This document shows, piece after piece, positions 46,112 to 59,035 of a stretch of 64,000 nucleotides of DNA. The notes beneath the pieces were generated by a model. The model was given only the letters and a program-made list of their open reading frames with translations. It did no database searches and was not told the origin of the DNA. The stretch is from Apostichopus japonicus (lineage: Eukaryota > Echinodermata > Holothuroidea > Aspidochirotida > Stichopodidae): the NCBI RefSeq assembly GCF_037975245.1, contig NC_092575.1, positions 21,529,841-21,593,840 on the forward strand, read 5' to 3'. Position 1 is the first letter of the stretch. The number at the start of each line of letters is the position of its first letter. The position numbers and the translations under genes were made by a program.

Positions 46112-48786
46112 TCCTTTATGGAAGCATATTACACGCACAATGTTTGAAATGCTAGCGATACATTATAGTCAAAATCTTGCTAAAAGGTAAACTAGAAATT
46201 ATAAAAACCATGTTTGTTCCATTCTTTTATTTATGTTTAGAGAATATAAGTTCTTTTAAACATTTCGAGATCAGTGGCACTGAAATTTATATAATGTGAA
46301 TTAGCGGGGAACGTACCTGTTCCATGTAAAGATCTTTAATACAATAAAAAATCTTCAGCTGTATATAGAGTTGCAATATGGCATAATTCCACAAACGGTG
46401 ACAATCAACGTATATACTTTATTGTCACATTTTGACTTAATCGTCTAAGGATATATTATAAGGTGCATTTCCATTAGCAAGCAAGCAGAACACACTTATT
46501 TGCTACGGATATACCCTCCTGAAACAAGGACAGTTTGGCTAATATTTTCTAGCGAGTTTGCGGATAATTGGGTAGCCAGGCATAATACAATAATAATGAA
46601 TAGACACTATATACTGTATTCATGGTTCAGGATCAACCAGATCTTAATTATTTATAGAATAATAAAGAAAAGTGCATATATCCCTTTGCCTTGTAAAAGG
46701 AACGTTCAAGTTCAATTATTAAAATTTATTTATGATGGGTATCTGAGATAAGAGCCAACAATTTAGGTTTTAACCAAAAAAAAATGATTTTCTCATTAAG
46801 ATATGGTGTTAACAATGTTATGTCTCAAAAATAGTCTACATCTGAGTAGAAATTTATATAAAAAGCTTTTGAACAAATTAGATAAAAATCACAAGCATCA
46901 TTTGATCTATCACACTGAAACAGCTACATTATTAATGGCAAACCAACACCCTTGTATGCATGCATGGTTTGATAAATATAAAGCATTATATATGCAAATT
47001 CTTGAAAATATCTATAAAAAAAAAATCCAAGCAACACTAAGTTTTGCCTTCTCTTTATCTTGCGAATGAACCCTCCTGAAAAGTGCAGTAATATTTGCAA
47101 CGACACTAAAATCTTTCCCTAATGTATTTGCCTCCCATTCATCTCCTCGTGCACGTTTTTCTTTCTTGGTTTTGAAGTTACTAATTCTTAACCACCGTTA
47201 AAGTTTATGCAAAAGACGACGTAGGCCACTAGATGTATAAAGAATCGACTGCTCAAAGTGGAGACTTAAAGTAACAGCTGCAATTGGCGACATATCGGTT
47301 CAAAGATATCCGACTGACGGGGTGTTAATTTGTTACTAGTAAAGTGAGCCAATAACTAATTCATTATGTAGAAATATACAGTAGGTGTGTGAATAAGTCC
47401 AATGGTCACTAACTAAGGTACTTCAATGTCCAGCCAGCTCAACATGCACTTTCACAATTCTTAAGAATTAATTATATCTAATTATATTGTACGTAGGGGT
47501 GTATATAGGCCTACACATGAGTTAGTGTGTTTACCTCAGGATTGGTTAATTGAAAACATTGTAAAACAAAATAAAACAAAGAGTTAAATTTTAAGGTCAT
47601 TGTCTGCAAAAAAAAAAAAAAAACACAATGGAATTAATACATCTATTTCAGAAAACTTTTTTATGAATGTCAGGACCTTTCACAATACAGGCAAACACTA
47701 AAATTCTGTAGGAAATGAATTTTACCAAAAATATTAAACCTAAAAATGTAATACTTGAAATATATAGATGTGTTAAAATTGCAATATGTACATCATATCT
47801 AAATTTGATGATTGTTATTCAAAAGTGAAAGCTACAGAAGGACAGGGGGATAGAGGTAGGGTGTCTATGGGGATGAGCAAGTTTTGGTTACCCCTGACTT
47901 GGTTGAAACTACACTATTGATACACTAGCGGGTTCACCTAATATTACATTGTATCATTTCTCATGTGGAAAAGAAAATTGGTTGGCCACCAAAAACGATA
48001 CATGTTGTTACATAGCCCGATACCTATTGCAATTCATTCCCTTGACTAATTATCTTGCATTTAACTTTTAGGAATAGAAATTCAAACATAGGAAGGTCCT
48101 CGACACATGCTACATGGGTGCAAAGAGAAGAAAGGTTGGGGGGGGGGGGGGGGTTGGAGGTTAACCAGTGTCTAGAAATGTAGTTGCTATAAAATCAAGA
48201 TAATGGTCAAAATCGAGTGTAACCTATTTCGACTGGCTATATAAACCCTGGAGTAGATCACAGTGGATGGTCTGTGATGTCATCACAGCAGATGTTCTTC
48301 AAATGTTGTACTTGGTCTGTAATATATATCTTCTTAACAATGATTTATCCTTGAAAACCTGATACATATGAAATGTTTGCTTAGCTGTCAAGATTCTCTG
48401 TATATTTTGAATTTCCTCAAAATGCAACTGTCATGTCGAAATATTCTGTTCGTCTGTGAATAAGTGAATTCAAAGTATTACGAAACTTTAAAAAAAAAAA
48501 GCTCTTTTCAGCTGAATCACCATGGAGACATTTAACTCAATCTGTTGTTGCCAGATGCAAAATTACCACCAAATTTGAAGAAGTCACATATTTGCCCTAC
48601 AAAGTTTTGGAAGGAAGGATGTGTGTTTTGACCTAAAGACACAGAAAACAAACATTGCAAAAGCAATCATCCAATCCAGCTAGCAGAATAATCCCTGAAA
48701 TGTAACCACTTGCAATAATGAGTTTTGACCTATCAATGACTGCAGTATATATCACTATAGGGGAAAATCAATATCAATTAATATAA
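46112..48786. other. Intergenic, no gene seen
   Basis: AT-rich with an A run at 47609-47623 and a G run at about 48138-48154. Frames of 83 and 88 codons near 46500-47069 are AT-rich and without motifs. Confidence 0.45.
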
Positions 48787-49290
48787 ACTTGGTTGACAAA
48801 GCAAAAAACCTTGAGAAAACAAACATTTCTCAGAAGGATTATGTTACAATTTTGTTTTTTTGTAGCAAGAATGCTGAAAGTCTCAAATATTAAAACTTGT
48901 TTTTGTGAAAAAAAAACAACCTTGACAGTTCAAGTCATTATGGGCAATGGAGAAATATCAGCCATAATTCAATGGCCATGCATGGCGATTAAAAATTGGC
49001 AATTGAAAAAAAAAACGGGGATTCAAAATGATACTAACAAATTCTCCTTGGGCCTCAAAAAGGATCTGAATACAAGGAACTTTACAAAGAAGAGAGAGAG
49101 AAAAAAAAAATCAAATTTCTGGGTAGCCTGCAGGAATGTTCGCCATTTTCGTGATGAGTACAAAAACACGACAGATGATTCATTTTCAGTTTGGTGTAAA
49201 TTACAGCTCCCTAAAGGTACAGAACTAGTAGAGGCCATCATAATTGAAAAAAATTATGGATCTTTTCTCTCTAAGAAAAGAAAAATTTAA
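48787..49290 (+). other. Longest open frame in the window (about 167 codons), unrecognised
   Basis: The frame is open from 48787 to a TAA at 49288-49290. The first ATG is at 48841 and would give about 149 codons. Lysine is very frequent because A runs cross the frame (KKRERKKK, QLKKKTG), which itself lowers stop frequency. The C-terminal part looks less biased (FWVACRNVRHFRDEYKN, VWCKLQLPKGTELVEA). No signal peptide, domain or cysteine pattern was recognised. By a rough composition estimate, a frame this long is somewhat unusual by chance but not decisive. Confidence 0.2.
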
Positions 49291-50388
49291 ATGTTATAAC
49301 TGCTTTACTTGTCTGGTCATGCAGGCCTTTTTCCTTCCAGCAATTTCACATCAAATATCGTATTTTCTTTCGTGGCTAAATCTGTCGTGTTTCCTAAATA
49401 ATTGTTATAAAGAGAGGAGCATTCTCGACGCTGATCTTGAACGTTAAAGGTTCCATAATTACAAAGAGGCTGCAGAAACTTCACCAAATTCAGCTAAAAA
49501 CCTTCAGCAGGTAAAAGAAAACACAAAACACCCCACCCCATCAACTTTAGTTCTTGTACATGAGGAACAACTCCCCCCACCCCCCCCCCCCCATGATGCA
49601 GCTAAGAAATTACCTTGCTTCATTCATTTGTCGTCGTTCAGAAGATATCCTAGCTTAAATGTCATGTCTGAGAGCTGTCATTCTGTAAATCTGTGATGTC
49701 ATAGAACCACTAGGATCTACCAACCTTTCACTTTCTCCTTGTTTTGCGCATTCTAGGCGCGGTAGAATGAGAGTGCTAAGGTTGTGGGGAGACAGGTAAG
49801 CGAGGAGCGAAGTAAATTTCATATTTCCAAGATAAGATCAATAAAATGTTAAGAGCATTGATACTGAAGTCACTGTCATCATTACTTAGGTCACATGTTA
49901 AGAACTTCCATAGTTAAGATCCACTGCACTTTAAAAACAAAACCATCTCAATTATAAAAAAATAATCATTTCCAGTAAAAAACATTAAAAAAAATAATAA
50001 AGAGCACATGTCACTGAATGAAGTCATATTTAGACTTGATCAAGTCCTCTACCTTGTGTCTGAAGGCTGCACAATCAATCTATGATGTCTCCCAAATGGT
50101 ATCAACTTTTCCTTACTATAGCTGTCTAGAGAAATTATTCATGACATTAATCATTTATTACACAGACCAATACATTAAAAAAATAGTCCAGGTCAAAATT
50201 TCGTTTTGATATATGTTAGAGAGGACACATAATCTAAGCATTCTGGTGAAATTTGCATTCAATTCCTATGTACCCTTTTTGAGTTATTGACAGTGCGTTA
50301 ATGACCTTTGACGGTAAAAACTATTGTGTTTCAAAGCAGTTGACAACCGAACATTTTTTGTCATCCTAAATTTTTAAACATCGATCAG
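49291..50388. other. Intergenic, no gene seen
   Basis: C run at about 49573-49592. A 45-bp stretch near 49770-49815 (GTGCTAAGGTTGTGGGGAGA and following) resembles 32660-32705, perhaps a short dispersed repeat. Confidence 0.45.
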
Positions 50389-50428
50389 GTTGCCATGGCA
50401 ATGCATAACTATCAAGTTGCCATGGCAA
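50389..50428. promoter_or_regulatory. Two RFX-type X-box motifs
   Basis: GTTGCCATGGCAA at 50389-50401 and 50416-50428 matches the symmetric X-box of RFX factors (GTTGCC-ATGG-CAAC) except for the last base. X-boxes drive ciliary genes in animals. Exact duplication keeps two sites 27 bp apart. No gene lies close by. Confidence 0.35.
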
Positions 50429-50442
50429 TGCATAACTATCAA
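50389..50442. repeat. Perfect 27-bp tandem duplication
   Basis: Two identical 27-bp units in direct contact, each starting with the 13-base palindromic X-box-like sequence GTTGCCATGGCAA and followed by TGCATAACTATCAA. Confidence 0.95.
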
Positions 50443-51319
50443 CATACAGAATTGATCATAACTCATGCAGACTAAATCAAATGGAGCCTGTACGAAATAC
50501 TTCCAATCTTTGGAATCCTGACACCGTATGAATTCATGTCGTCGACTGAACAGAAAATACAATCTAATGCATCTATTGCAACAGCATGATATTCAGACAG
50601 ATATTCCACTAAATTCTTTTCAGTTTATAGCCGTGACTGGCTGCAAAAACAATAGAACTGAATTGCACGTGATTAATAAGATAAACGTGCTGAGATGTTA
50701 TAATTCTCAAACCGTGCCAACAATAAATCAGCTGGGAATTTTTTTTTTAGTATCTTAACAAAATTCAGTTTTAAAAAGTGCAAATGGATCAGAAATAAAT
50801 ATTTATGAGGGAAGGAAAAGGAAATAAGAGGATGATGAGGGGAAGGGATCAATTAAGGGAAAATAACCTCGCACAATTAAACATCCTTCTGAGAAATTCG
50901 GAAAAAAAAACAACCAAAAAATTACAAATTGCAACTTAGAAATTGTTAAAAAATCTCACAGGAATTAACAAATTATTTTTACTTATGCAGGTCCATAATT
51001 AGCTTGTTAATAATTAAATTTTAGTTCCGTGTGATATCCCCGGGTGATAATAATGCTACTTTCTGTACATAGAGGTTCCGCATTAAGAATCTGCACCTTG
51101 CAATATGATGTTGGTTTTTTTTTTCCCTCCCCTAATCCTTTGTTTTTTACTTCTTCTGTTTTAGAACTATTATTTTAAGGATGACCAAATTTGGCACAAA
51201 ATTAATCTTGATATGTTGTGCATATATTGGTTCAAGCCATTTGTAAATCACTATATATTGATATCTGTACAGGTTGTATTAAAATAACACATTTTATTTT
51301 TTGAGAAATGACACACACT
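50443..51319. other. Intergenic, no gene seen
   Basis: Nothing recognised. Confidence 0.45.
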
Positions 51320-51467
51320 TTAAAGACTCACTCCAAACAGCGTGCCGCCATCTTAAAAAAGTTAACTTTCCTTTGCTTGCAAGTGAAGTTTTTCTCGTCG
51401 CTACAAAATGCAGACAGTAATGAAACGTGATACCTTGTTATCTTTAGCTGGACCTCAGATGTCCATG
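51320..51467 (+). mobile_element. TTAA-A MITE, left half only
   Basis: Begins with TTAA at 51320-51323, then AAGACTCACTCC, so part of the terminal repeat is lost. It follows the family through TGCAGACAGTAATGAAACG and GGACCTCAGATGTCCATG, where similarity stops abruptly. The right half is absent. Confidence 0.85.
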
Positions 51468-52909
51468 TAAGAATTTTATGGCCTCAAATATGTCTGCAAA
51501 ATGCCAAGAAAACCAATGATTGGTACTGAATGTCATCCAAAGGTTGTTTACCCCCCCCCCCCCTCCCCCAAATAAGATTAGAAGATGTTTTGGTTAAATT
51601 ATTAGAATTAAATAAAACAATGGATTGACATTTGTAACGAGGAGCTGATGACGAGGACTGGATAATCAATTAAGCCTTAATTAAAGGAGCTTTCCTGAGT
51701 ATAAGCATATTTTAAAAAGGTAAAATAATCTTAGAAAACCAGAATATAGCGGTAGAAATCGTATTACTTTTTTTCTCTTAATTGCTTTAACTGTGATAGA
51801 TCGAGAGTAAACTTTTTTTCTGCCGTTAAGTGATCCAAAAGAGAAGCCTTTATTTTGATCCCCGCTTTAATTAGACAAGTGGATGATTTAAAACCAAGTC
51901 TAATGGATACTTTGATGTTTATGATGTAATTAATACACATAATAAAAACACCAGAGAGCATGAACGGAAGGCATCATTTTCGTCTTCCTAGCGACAGATT
52001 TTGGCAGGAAATGTTTGGTAATTATTCAATTCTGATGGGCTAGAATTGGAAGAGTGGGGGGGGGGGGGAATTGAGAGAGTTTAAGAATGGTTTGGAGCTC
52101 ACAAAATGTTGTTTGCTTTAATGCTCAAAGCCGTCACAAATTTAATTGTCATCACGTAGGCCAAAAATATTAACAATTCTGGTAGGATCGAGGAAGGCCT
52201 CTAAAACAAAAAATAGTTGAGAAAAGGAAATCACTGATATATCATCTGACATCCACGATCAGAAAATAGAGTTTTCTAAATCCTAAGGACTGATTAGTTG
52301 TATGATATTGCTTCATATTTGGATGATAAATGATGCATAATATCTAATTTATTCATTAATGTGTTTTTTTGAAGAAAATATTTTGAAAAGTTATCAAACG
52401 TTATGCATTATTTGACATTTGGCTGCGTGTCTGTACGTGTGTGTGGGTTTTGTGTAATTGGTTTTCTAATCTGGAAAAAAAGTTTATAGGTGAATAACTG
52501 CAAGTTCTCTGACATTGCGAGGCAGCGCTCGATTATTCCAATATAGGCAAGTGGAGACGAAAGTATATCTATCTAGGGGTCATAAGGTCAACGTATCACA
52601 AGTTCTAGGGGACTTTGTGAACATGTACTTCCAAATAACACATACTCAACTTTCTATTCTTGGGTTGCATTTGCAAGACTAAATAATGGTGGGGGCAGGT
52701 GGGGGGGGTGGATGAAGGGATCTCTGAGCATATGCGGTACCTTACAGCAGGTACCAGACGGTGGTCTTTATTCTGCACTGTCATTAAAGGAAATGGTTCA
52801 TATATATCTCCAAACGATTCTTGTTTTTTCTCAAATTTAGTATATAACAATTGATATCAAAGTGACAGCAAATTGTCACAAAAGACAATAAAATGTTTAG
52901 AGCAAAGAA
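51468..52909. other. Intergenic, no gene seen
   Basis: C run at 51551-51563, G run at 52057-52070 and a G-rich patch at 52690-52712. Confidence 0.45.
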
Positions 52910-52981
52910 AGGCCGGGATTACCCAATAGGCACAGTAGGCACTTTGCCCTAGGGCCTACCAACACTTCATCCGGGCCTGCC
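52910..52981. mobile_element. Very short MITE-like fragment
   Basis: About 70 bp with facing ends, GGCCGGGATTACCC at the left and CATCCGGGCCTG at the right, and an interior reading GGCACAGTAGGCACTTTGCC then CTAGGGCC. It resembles end-to-end fused termini of a non-autonomous DNA transposon. No target duplication was identified. Confidence 0.4.
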
Positions 52982-55900
52982 TGTATCTCATTTAGGTTTT
53001 TAAGATGGAACCATCACAGCATGATTTCAAAATGAATACTTGCAAGTACCAGCTAAAGTATTATATGAACAATTTAGTTAAAATTAGACACAAAAACACA
53101 AACTTCATTGGGATCCATGGAGCCCACCACGTACAGCTATAAAGCTAGGGTCCACTTGGTTGTGATCAAGGGGAGGGGGGGCGGGGAGAGAATGTCCCAC
53201 TAAAGCTTTGTGATTCTTCTATATTCCAGAATGTACGTCAGGTCCAAATCATCAAAATATTTGCAGGGACATATGAATATTATAATCAGTAAATGTCAAA
53301 GAGTTACCTATCTTCCTGACTAATTCTTTTGTGGATGCATGGTGATGGCAAATTTTCATTTGGGGAGGGGTGGGGGGGGGAGGGGCAAGGTAGGAGCACC
53401 AAAAAATATTTTTAGGAGGGAAAAGTGGGGAAAGAAGTGCCCCCATACCACCCTTTGACAAAACCTCTGCAGCCAAACCAGCCAACCTCAGAAGACAAAA
53501 GTCATGATTTTCATTACTACAAGCCACAGTTGTCAAACCTAAAAATCCCAGCTTCTCAATATAAGTCTTTCCTCAATTACATTCTTATATTGATATAATA
53601 ATAAGTGTACATGTCCTCTTCTCAAACTCTCATTTTATGCCTCTCAGGTAAACGGTGTCACGAAAACAAACCGTGATCTTCACATCAAGATTATTATAAT
53701 CGTTGGATGATGATTCAGCAACATCATTGAACTTATAACAGCTGTGCATGATAATTAAATTAAAGCAGTATTTGTTTTAACTGACTGCCCATACTCAACA
53801 TCGGTTTACGATGGAATGCATTTATATATTGACCATGCATGCACTGCGGTTTTAAAATTTTGTTTTAGAGCTCAAGTTTTGGAAATCTGTGTTTTATAAA
53901 GAGTTACAAACTGTATTGGTGTTACTCTATATGGGTTTATAAACAGCCCTAACAAATGAAATTTCAAATTCTGCACATTTTTTTCTATGAATCTAATATT
54001 TACAATTGGTTTCATTTAATATATATCCAGTTCCTATATTTGTTTTTCTTTTTATTTAAAAATGATCTTATTCGTACCCTGGTTCAGAGAATTGTATGAA
54101 AACCTGTCGAACTACATTTCTGAGTAAAATTTTGTACAGTATAAAACAATTTATGTAATACATTTTCTGCAGTCTTTCTTCATAGCCACATATTTTAACG
54201 AGTTTGTGTTCTTCTTAGAGAAAAAAATATCTTGCAATTTACTAAAAGAGAAATAACACAAATCAATTTCACTATTAAACAAAAGCCAATGAATCAGCCA
54301 CTTCTATAACAACAACAAAAATATTTAATTTCTCTGAAGAAAAGAAAGCCATGATTTATCTGTATGTTGTGATTTCATTCTGTTAAATTTACTAAAATAA
54401 TTTAGTTTATCTCCTGTCTTCATGCATATAGACTTATCTCTCTCCTCCTCTTCCGAAATTTAATCTATTCCTCTGGGATGACAACAATATGCAGCCAAGC
54501 TCAACTCTTCACAGCTGAAGTGGTTCAAAAACCTATCAATTACATGCGTTAGGGATTATACGGAGAAATTAGAAACAGCAAAAGGTCTTAAGTAAACTCT
54601 TTTCTAAACTGAAAGTAACTTTTTTTGGAAATATTTGTTTTTTAGCAGTTTGTAATTATGTCACGTTTTCGACATCTCTTGTTCACAGAGTTAATGAACT
54701 ACCTAAAGTATTTAATCATATTTTTTTTATTTTTGAGATGTAAGGTACCTCTAAATCCTCATATATATATATATATCATTTGAAATCTGACAAATGAATC
54801 ACATTTGGATTGGAAGAGTCGAACATATTTGAAGTATTATTTAAACTGTTTATCATACTATAAATATAGCCTTGAGGGTGATAAGCTTAACTAACACTAA
54901 ACAAGACCACTTAGCCGATCAAAGCTAAAAATAATAACACAAGCCCCCCCAATAAAATCAAAATTACAAATAAAACAACAAACTTATCTTTGTAAAACAA
55001 CATTTAGAATCGGAAGTTCTTTTTAGTCTCAAAAGTTTAATCAGCAAACATGTCCTAAAATCTGTGATGATGGCCAAGTTGTACGGAAAAGGGTCTACGA
55101 GCTGCAGATTTTAAGTAATATTTTCGATGTAGAACGTTAAATGAGTGATAAATTCTAAGTCACCAATGTGGTTGCCACAGTAATTATATTTTTTTTAAAG
55201 AAAAGTCACCCAACCTAGAGTCTCGACATGAAAACCAAACACCTTGACCAACTCTCAAGTTGCCCTGTCTACTTTACATTGAGACTGTCACCGTATGATC
55301 ACGACGTCCCATCAAATTGTCACGTCACGAGTACGTGCTTTGGAAAGGAGATCGGGGATGGTTCCCATTGGTTGGTTAATCTACCCCATGCAAACTTCAC
55401 AGCAGAGGAGTGAATGGTTGACTTATTTTTTCCAAGGTTATAAAAAAAATTCCAAGGTTATAAAATCATATCACGTTGAAGGAGAAACCAAAGCAGGTGT
55501 GGATGTAGTCCATGTGGGTTATCATGGATTATTGCACAAATGCACTCATCCAAAATAAGAAAAATTAAAAAAAATTAAAAAAATGAACTATTTTCAATGT
55601 TTTGTACTGTCTCTCAACAATAGAACATTTGGTATGAAGCTTGGATGGGGGGGGGACAGGGAATGAGGAGCATGGGATGAGAGAGCAGGGGATGGGGAGA
55701 AGAGCAAGTCGGCCCAGCTCTTTCAAAGTTATCCCAATTCCACCCTATGATCCAAAGACTATATCTATAGTCAAGCATATAACATTTCAATGAAGTTCGG
55801 AACCTGTTAAAATTAAAATATAAAAAAAAATGTTCAATAAAACAACAACAGTGCAGCTTTCAAATCTTTCAAATATTGACCATAATTTCCTCACAATTCA

Positions 55901-56750
55901 CCAATTTAGTTGTTGAATGAACACATTCTAATATAGCAATAAGAAAAAAAGGGTCAGGAAACTTACAGACTCATAAACAAAGTGGATCTCCAGTAACCGC
56001 TGTATGACTCCAATCTTGTGAGAGCTTAGCCTGAAGGGTCATTAAATGATGAATTTTCCAGGAATTCAGGAGTACACAGAGCTTGAGTTTTCCAGGAATT
56101 CAGAGAACACAACTCGTATCAATCCGAGAGGGCTATAGAGGATAGTTGATCACTCAGTAAACCACAAAGTATCAGTCAGACGTATTAAAGGTTGATTGAT
56201 AGGGAGGGGGGTGGAGGGGGTGGGTTCTCATTAAGGCTAGAGCGCAGCACATTCTGTTGATTTACCTCTCTTTAATTACTTAGTCCAATATTTACCTTTC
56301 TATTTTATTTATTTATCGCTTACATTTCTCCCCGACATCTTTACTTTTGTTTATTTATCTCGGTCAACCGAGCGTGCTATTAGGAACAATCTAAACTCTC
56401 CATCATTTGCAATGCGAATAAATCACAAAATTTGGATTGTGAGAGGAAAGTACAGGGGCTTCTTCGTTGTCGGGTCAGAGGGTTCTTAAAAGGGTGGAGA
56501 AGACTAAGGGATAGAGGTTCAAGGGACCTGGTCTGGAGTCTCACAGACAGACAATCATAACGTAAAGTATCGTGTAAAAACGAGAAAGCTGCAACAGCAG
56601 CTATAAATAGAATCCCTGCAGCAAGGCTGAATCAATCTAAAACAATAGACACCATTTAACAGAAGGAAATCACTATATTCAGATAGACCAGCAGTGCCTA
56701 TTGTGTCAAACTCCATAGCACCAAAGATTATGACCCTATACAGCCTGGCT
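52982..56750. other. Intergenic, no gene seen
   Basis: G-rich patches at about 53170-53186 and 53360-53385, a TA patch at 54762-54775, short direct repeats at 55430-55463 (TTCCAAGGTTATAAAA twice) and 56055-56103 (TTTTCCAGGAATTCAG twice). No gene was recognised. Confidence 0.4.
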
Positions 56751-56800
56751 GCAAGAGGCTGCAGCCCCCTTCAGCATCCCGCTTTTCACACAGTGCCTAT
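56751..56800 (+). repeat. Short dispersed repeat shared with 7758-7803
   Basis: AAGAGGCT.CAGCCCCCT and CAGCATCCC.CTTTT.ACAC are common to both places. Possibly the end of an unidentified element. Confidence 0.5.
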
Positions 56801-57926
56801 AAGGGAGCTTATATACTTGACATGGGCCCATTATACGTACTGAGTTGGGTATTACATGTTGAATAAGCAGCTACAGCCAGAGTGGGCAAATAATGTGGCC
56901 ATTTTGTACGTGCACCAGGTAAAAAAATTGTTAAACCTATTATTTAGTTCTTGTAACTTGAATTGTGTGGACCGTCCACAGAATGCCCTTTGCTTTTTTC
57001 TCATATCTTGTATTACTTAAGTTCTTTTCTGTCCATCTTTACCTGTATATGAAAAACAGTTTTACTATATGTCCATTCAAAACCTGATTACCTACAGACA
57101 ACTCTCACATAGAAATGACCGCTGTGGAAAGTTCTGGTGTGGTTCTAAAATTAAATTCACATTGGTCAGTAAATCTAAGTCTGTGTCAGATATAGCAGCA
57201 AAACCTCAAATAAATTGATGTCAAAGATTGAATTTATTGTAGAATAACAGATATAATATATAGCCCAAAAAATATATATATCAAACAGGATTGGGAGGGA
57301 GAAAGGGGGAGACCTAATTTGCAAACATACCAAGAGTTTAGTTCTAGTTCATCTTCAGCTGAAAGTAGGTTATCCTGTCCCCAAGCAATTTGAGAATATA
57401 TTGATATTTGGGGTATACCAAATCTTAAACTTGGACGAGAAATGCCACCTCTTATCTGACGTTGGAATATCTGAGAGCCGTAAAAAAGTGCAGAATTTTG
57501 TTTCAATATTTTGGGTATTTTCATTTTTAACTTGGCTGAGAGATGCTATCGTGACTTACAAGAACTCGATAAAATTTTGGGTTCTGGACCAATTATTATA
57601 AATGCTACCATATTCATGCATCCATGTGAAACAATCAGTTTTGTCTTTGTTTCTTTGTTTTGGGGTTCATGGCATAATCTGGTTCCAATTAACTTCCAAG
57701 TCTACTTTCTATACTGACCTTCATTTTACCCATTCATAAATTTTTACATTAATAATTCAGTATAAGGTCATGTATATTCATAATATTCTCATTGGAGTCA
57801 GCCAATCCTCACATGACAGTATTTCTCAAGAGAACCGTTTTGTACACAGTTTAATATGTCGAGCAATGTCATCATGCATGATACAGCCCAATGAATGACG
57901 TTTCTTGTGGACCGGGGAAACCCTAT
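56801..57926. other. Intergenic, no gene seen
   Basis: Nothing recognised. Confidence 0.4.
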
Positions 57927-57959
57927 GGTTAGGGTTAACCCCTAGGGTTAACCCTAACC
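57927..57959. repeat. Telomere-like head-to-head palindrome
   Basis: GGTTAGGGTTAACCC is followed by one C and then TAGGGTTAACCCTAACC, making a 33-bp near-perfect palindrome built from TTAGGG and CCCTAA units. Confidence 0.85.
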
Positions 57960-58098
57960 CGAGAAATACTGCATCACATGTAGTATAGTGCAATACCGTA
58001 CTTCTTGAGGCAATGCAACTTGCCACATTAAAACTTGTCTTGAGAGATGGAAAAAAACTTGGTGTTGGTGTTGGAGTTTATACACATAGAGATATATA

Positions 58099-58423
58099 TT
58101 AAACAGCAATAGAATTCAGCTTATATCAATGCAGCCTCTTTAAGTCGTGTAATAAATTTGCGACATCTCCGAAATTCAATCACGCAAAGAATTATCACTC
58201 TAATGACATTATGGTAGAAAAACGTGACTACAGATTCTGCTTAAAACAGTCAAAAGCTGATGTACAGTATCAAACCGAACATAGATACCCAACATATGTT
58301 GTCCCAGAAAGGGCCCCTGTACGTATAAGTAGCATAGACCAGAGAGGAATAGCATTTAACAAGAAAACCTGCAGGTTCTGCAAACTGCTAGAGCAAACAA
58401 TAGCAAAATCTCATTATTGCTAG
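58099..58423 (+). other. Open frame with cysteine-rich end, unrecognised
   Basis: Open for about 108 codons; the first ATG at 58211 gives 70. Near the end it reads KKTCRFCKLLEQTIAKSHYC and stops. The CxxC...C spacing loosely recalls the cysteine-rich tail of piggyBac-type transposases, but the pattern is too short to assign and no DDD-type core is present upstream. A frame of this length is expected by chance a few times in the window. Confidence 0.15.
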
Positions 58424-58457
58424 AAAAAACAAACTTTCCATGTTTTGGCACGCACAA

Positions 58458-58488
58458 TTAAAGCAAATTGGATTAAAATTTGCTTTAA
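58458..58488. repeat. Perfect 12-bp inverted repeat with TTAA ends
   Basis: TTAAAGCAAATT and AATTTGCTTTAA are separated by seven bases, 35 bp after the stop of the preceding frame. The outer bases read TTAA on both sides. Confidence 0.85.
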
Positions 58489-58623
58489 AATTTAATACAT
58501 AGTGCAGTTTTTTCTTTTATCTTAGAATAAATTTGTAATATATGTTATAAATAATGTTTTCTTTTTAAACATACACTATGTATTAGTTCACAGATCAATC
58601 ACCACACCATCCTTCCATCCCTC

Positions 58624-58767
58624 TGCCCCCCCCCCCAATACAGATACTCAGATGTCATTGTAAACCAATTGAATTAATGTAGAAATACTGAAATGCCCCC
58701 CCCCCCCCCCCATACAGATACTCAGATGTCATTGTAAACCAATTGAATTAATGTAGAAATACTGAAA
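58624..58767. repeat. Two-copy tandem duplication, 70 and 74 bp
   Basis: Each unit has a C run (12 and 16 bases) followed by ATACAGATACTCAGATGTCA and on to AGAAATACTGAAA. The units are identical apart from the length of the C run and one base. Confidence 0.93.
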
Positions 58768-59035
58768 GTACTTCACTGTAAGTGGACCAAAAACTTGCTG
58801 GTTGTAAATTAAGGTTTATTTCTTCTCAAATTTTATACATAACAAACAAAACCCACCATCATCTGGCTTTCATTTATTTTCAAATATAGCTTCTCGATTT
58901 TGAGAAAAACAGAAACTGCATTATTTGGCGAAGTCAAGATTTTGCAAGTAAACTCGAGTCTAATAGTAATACTGAACAGGTGCTTGACATATGTCTGGTA
59001 TGATGGTAGGAAATGTTTACAATATAACATATTAA

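Noticed and set aside
32640-49815. Similarity between 32660-32705 and 49770-49815
   Set aside because: Only about 45 bp with gaps; kept as a remark because chance similarity of G-rich phrases is possible.
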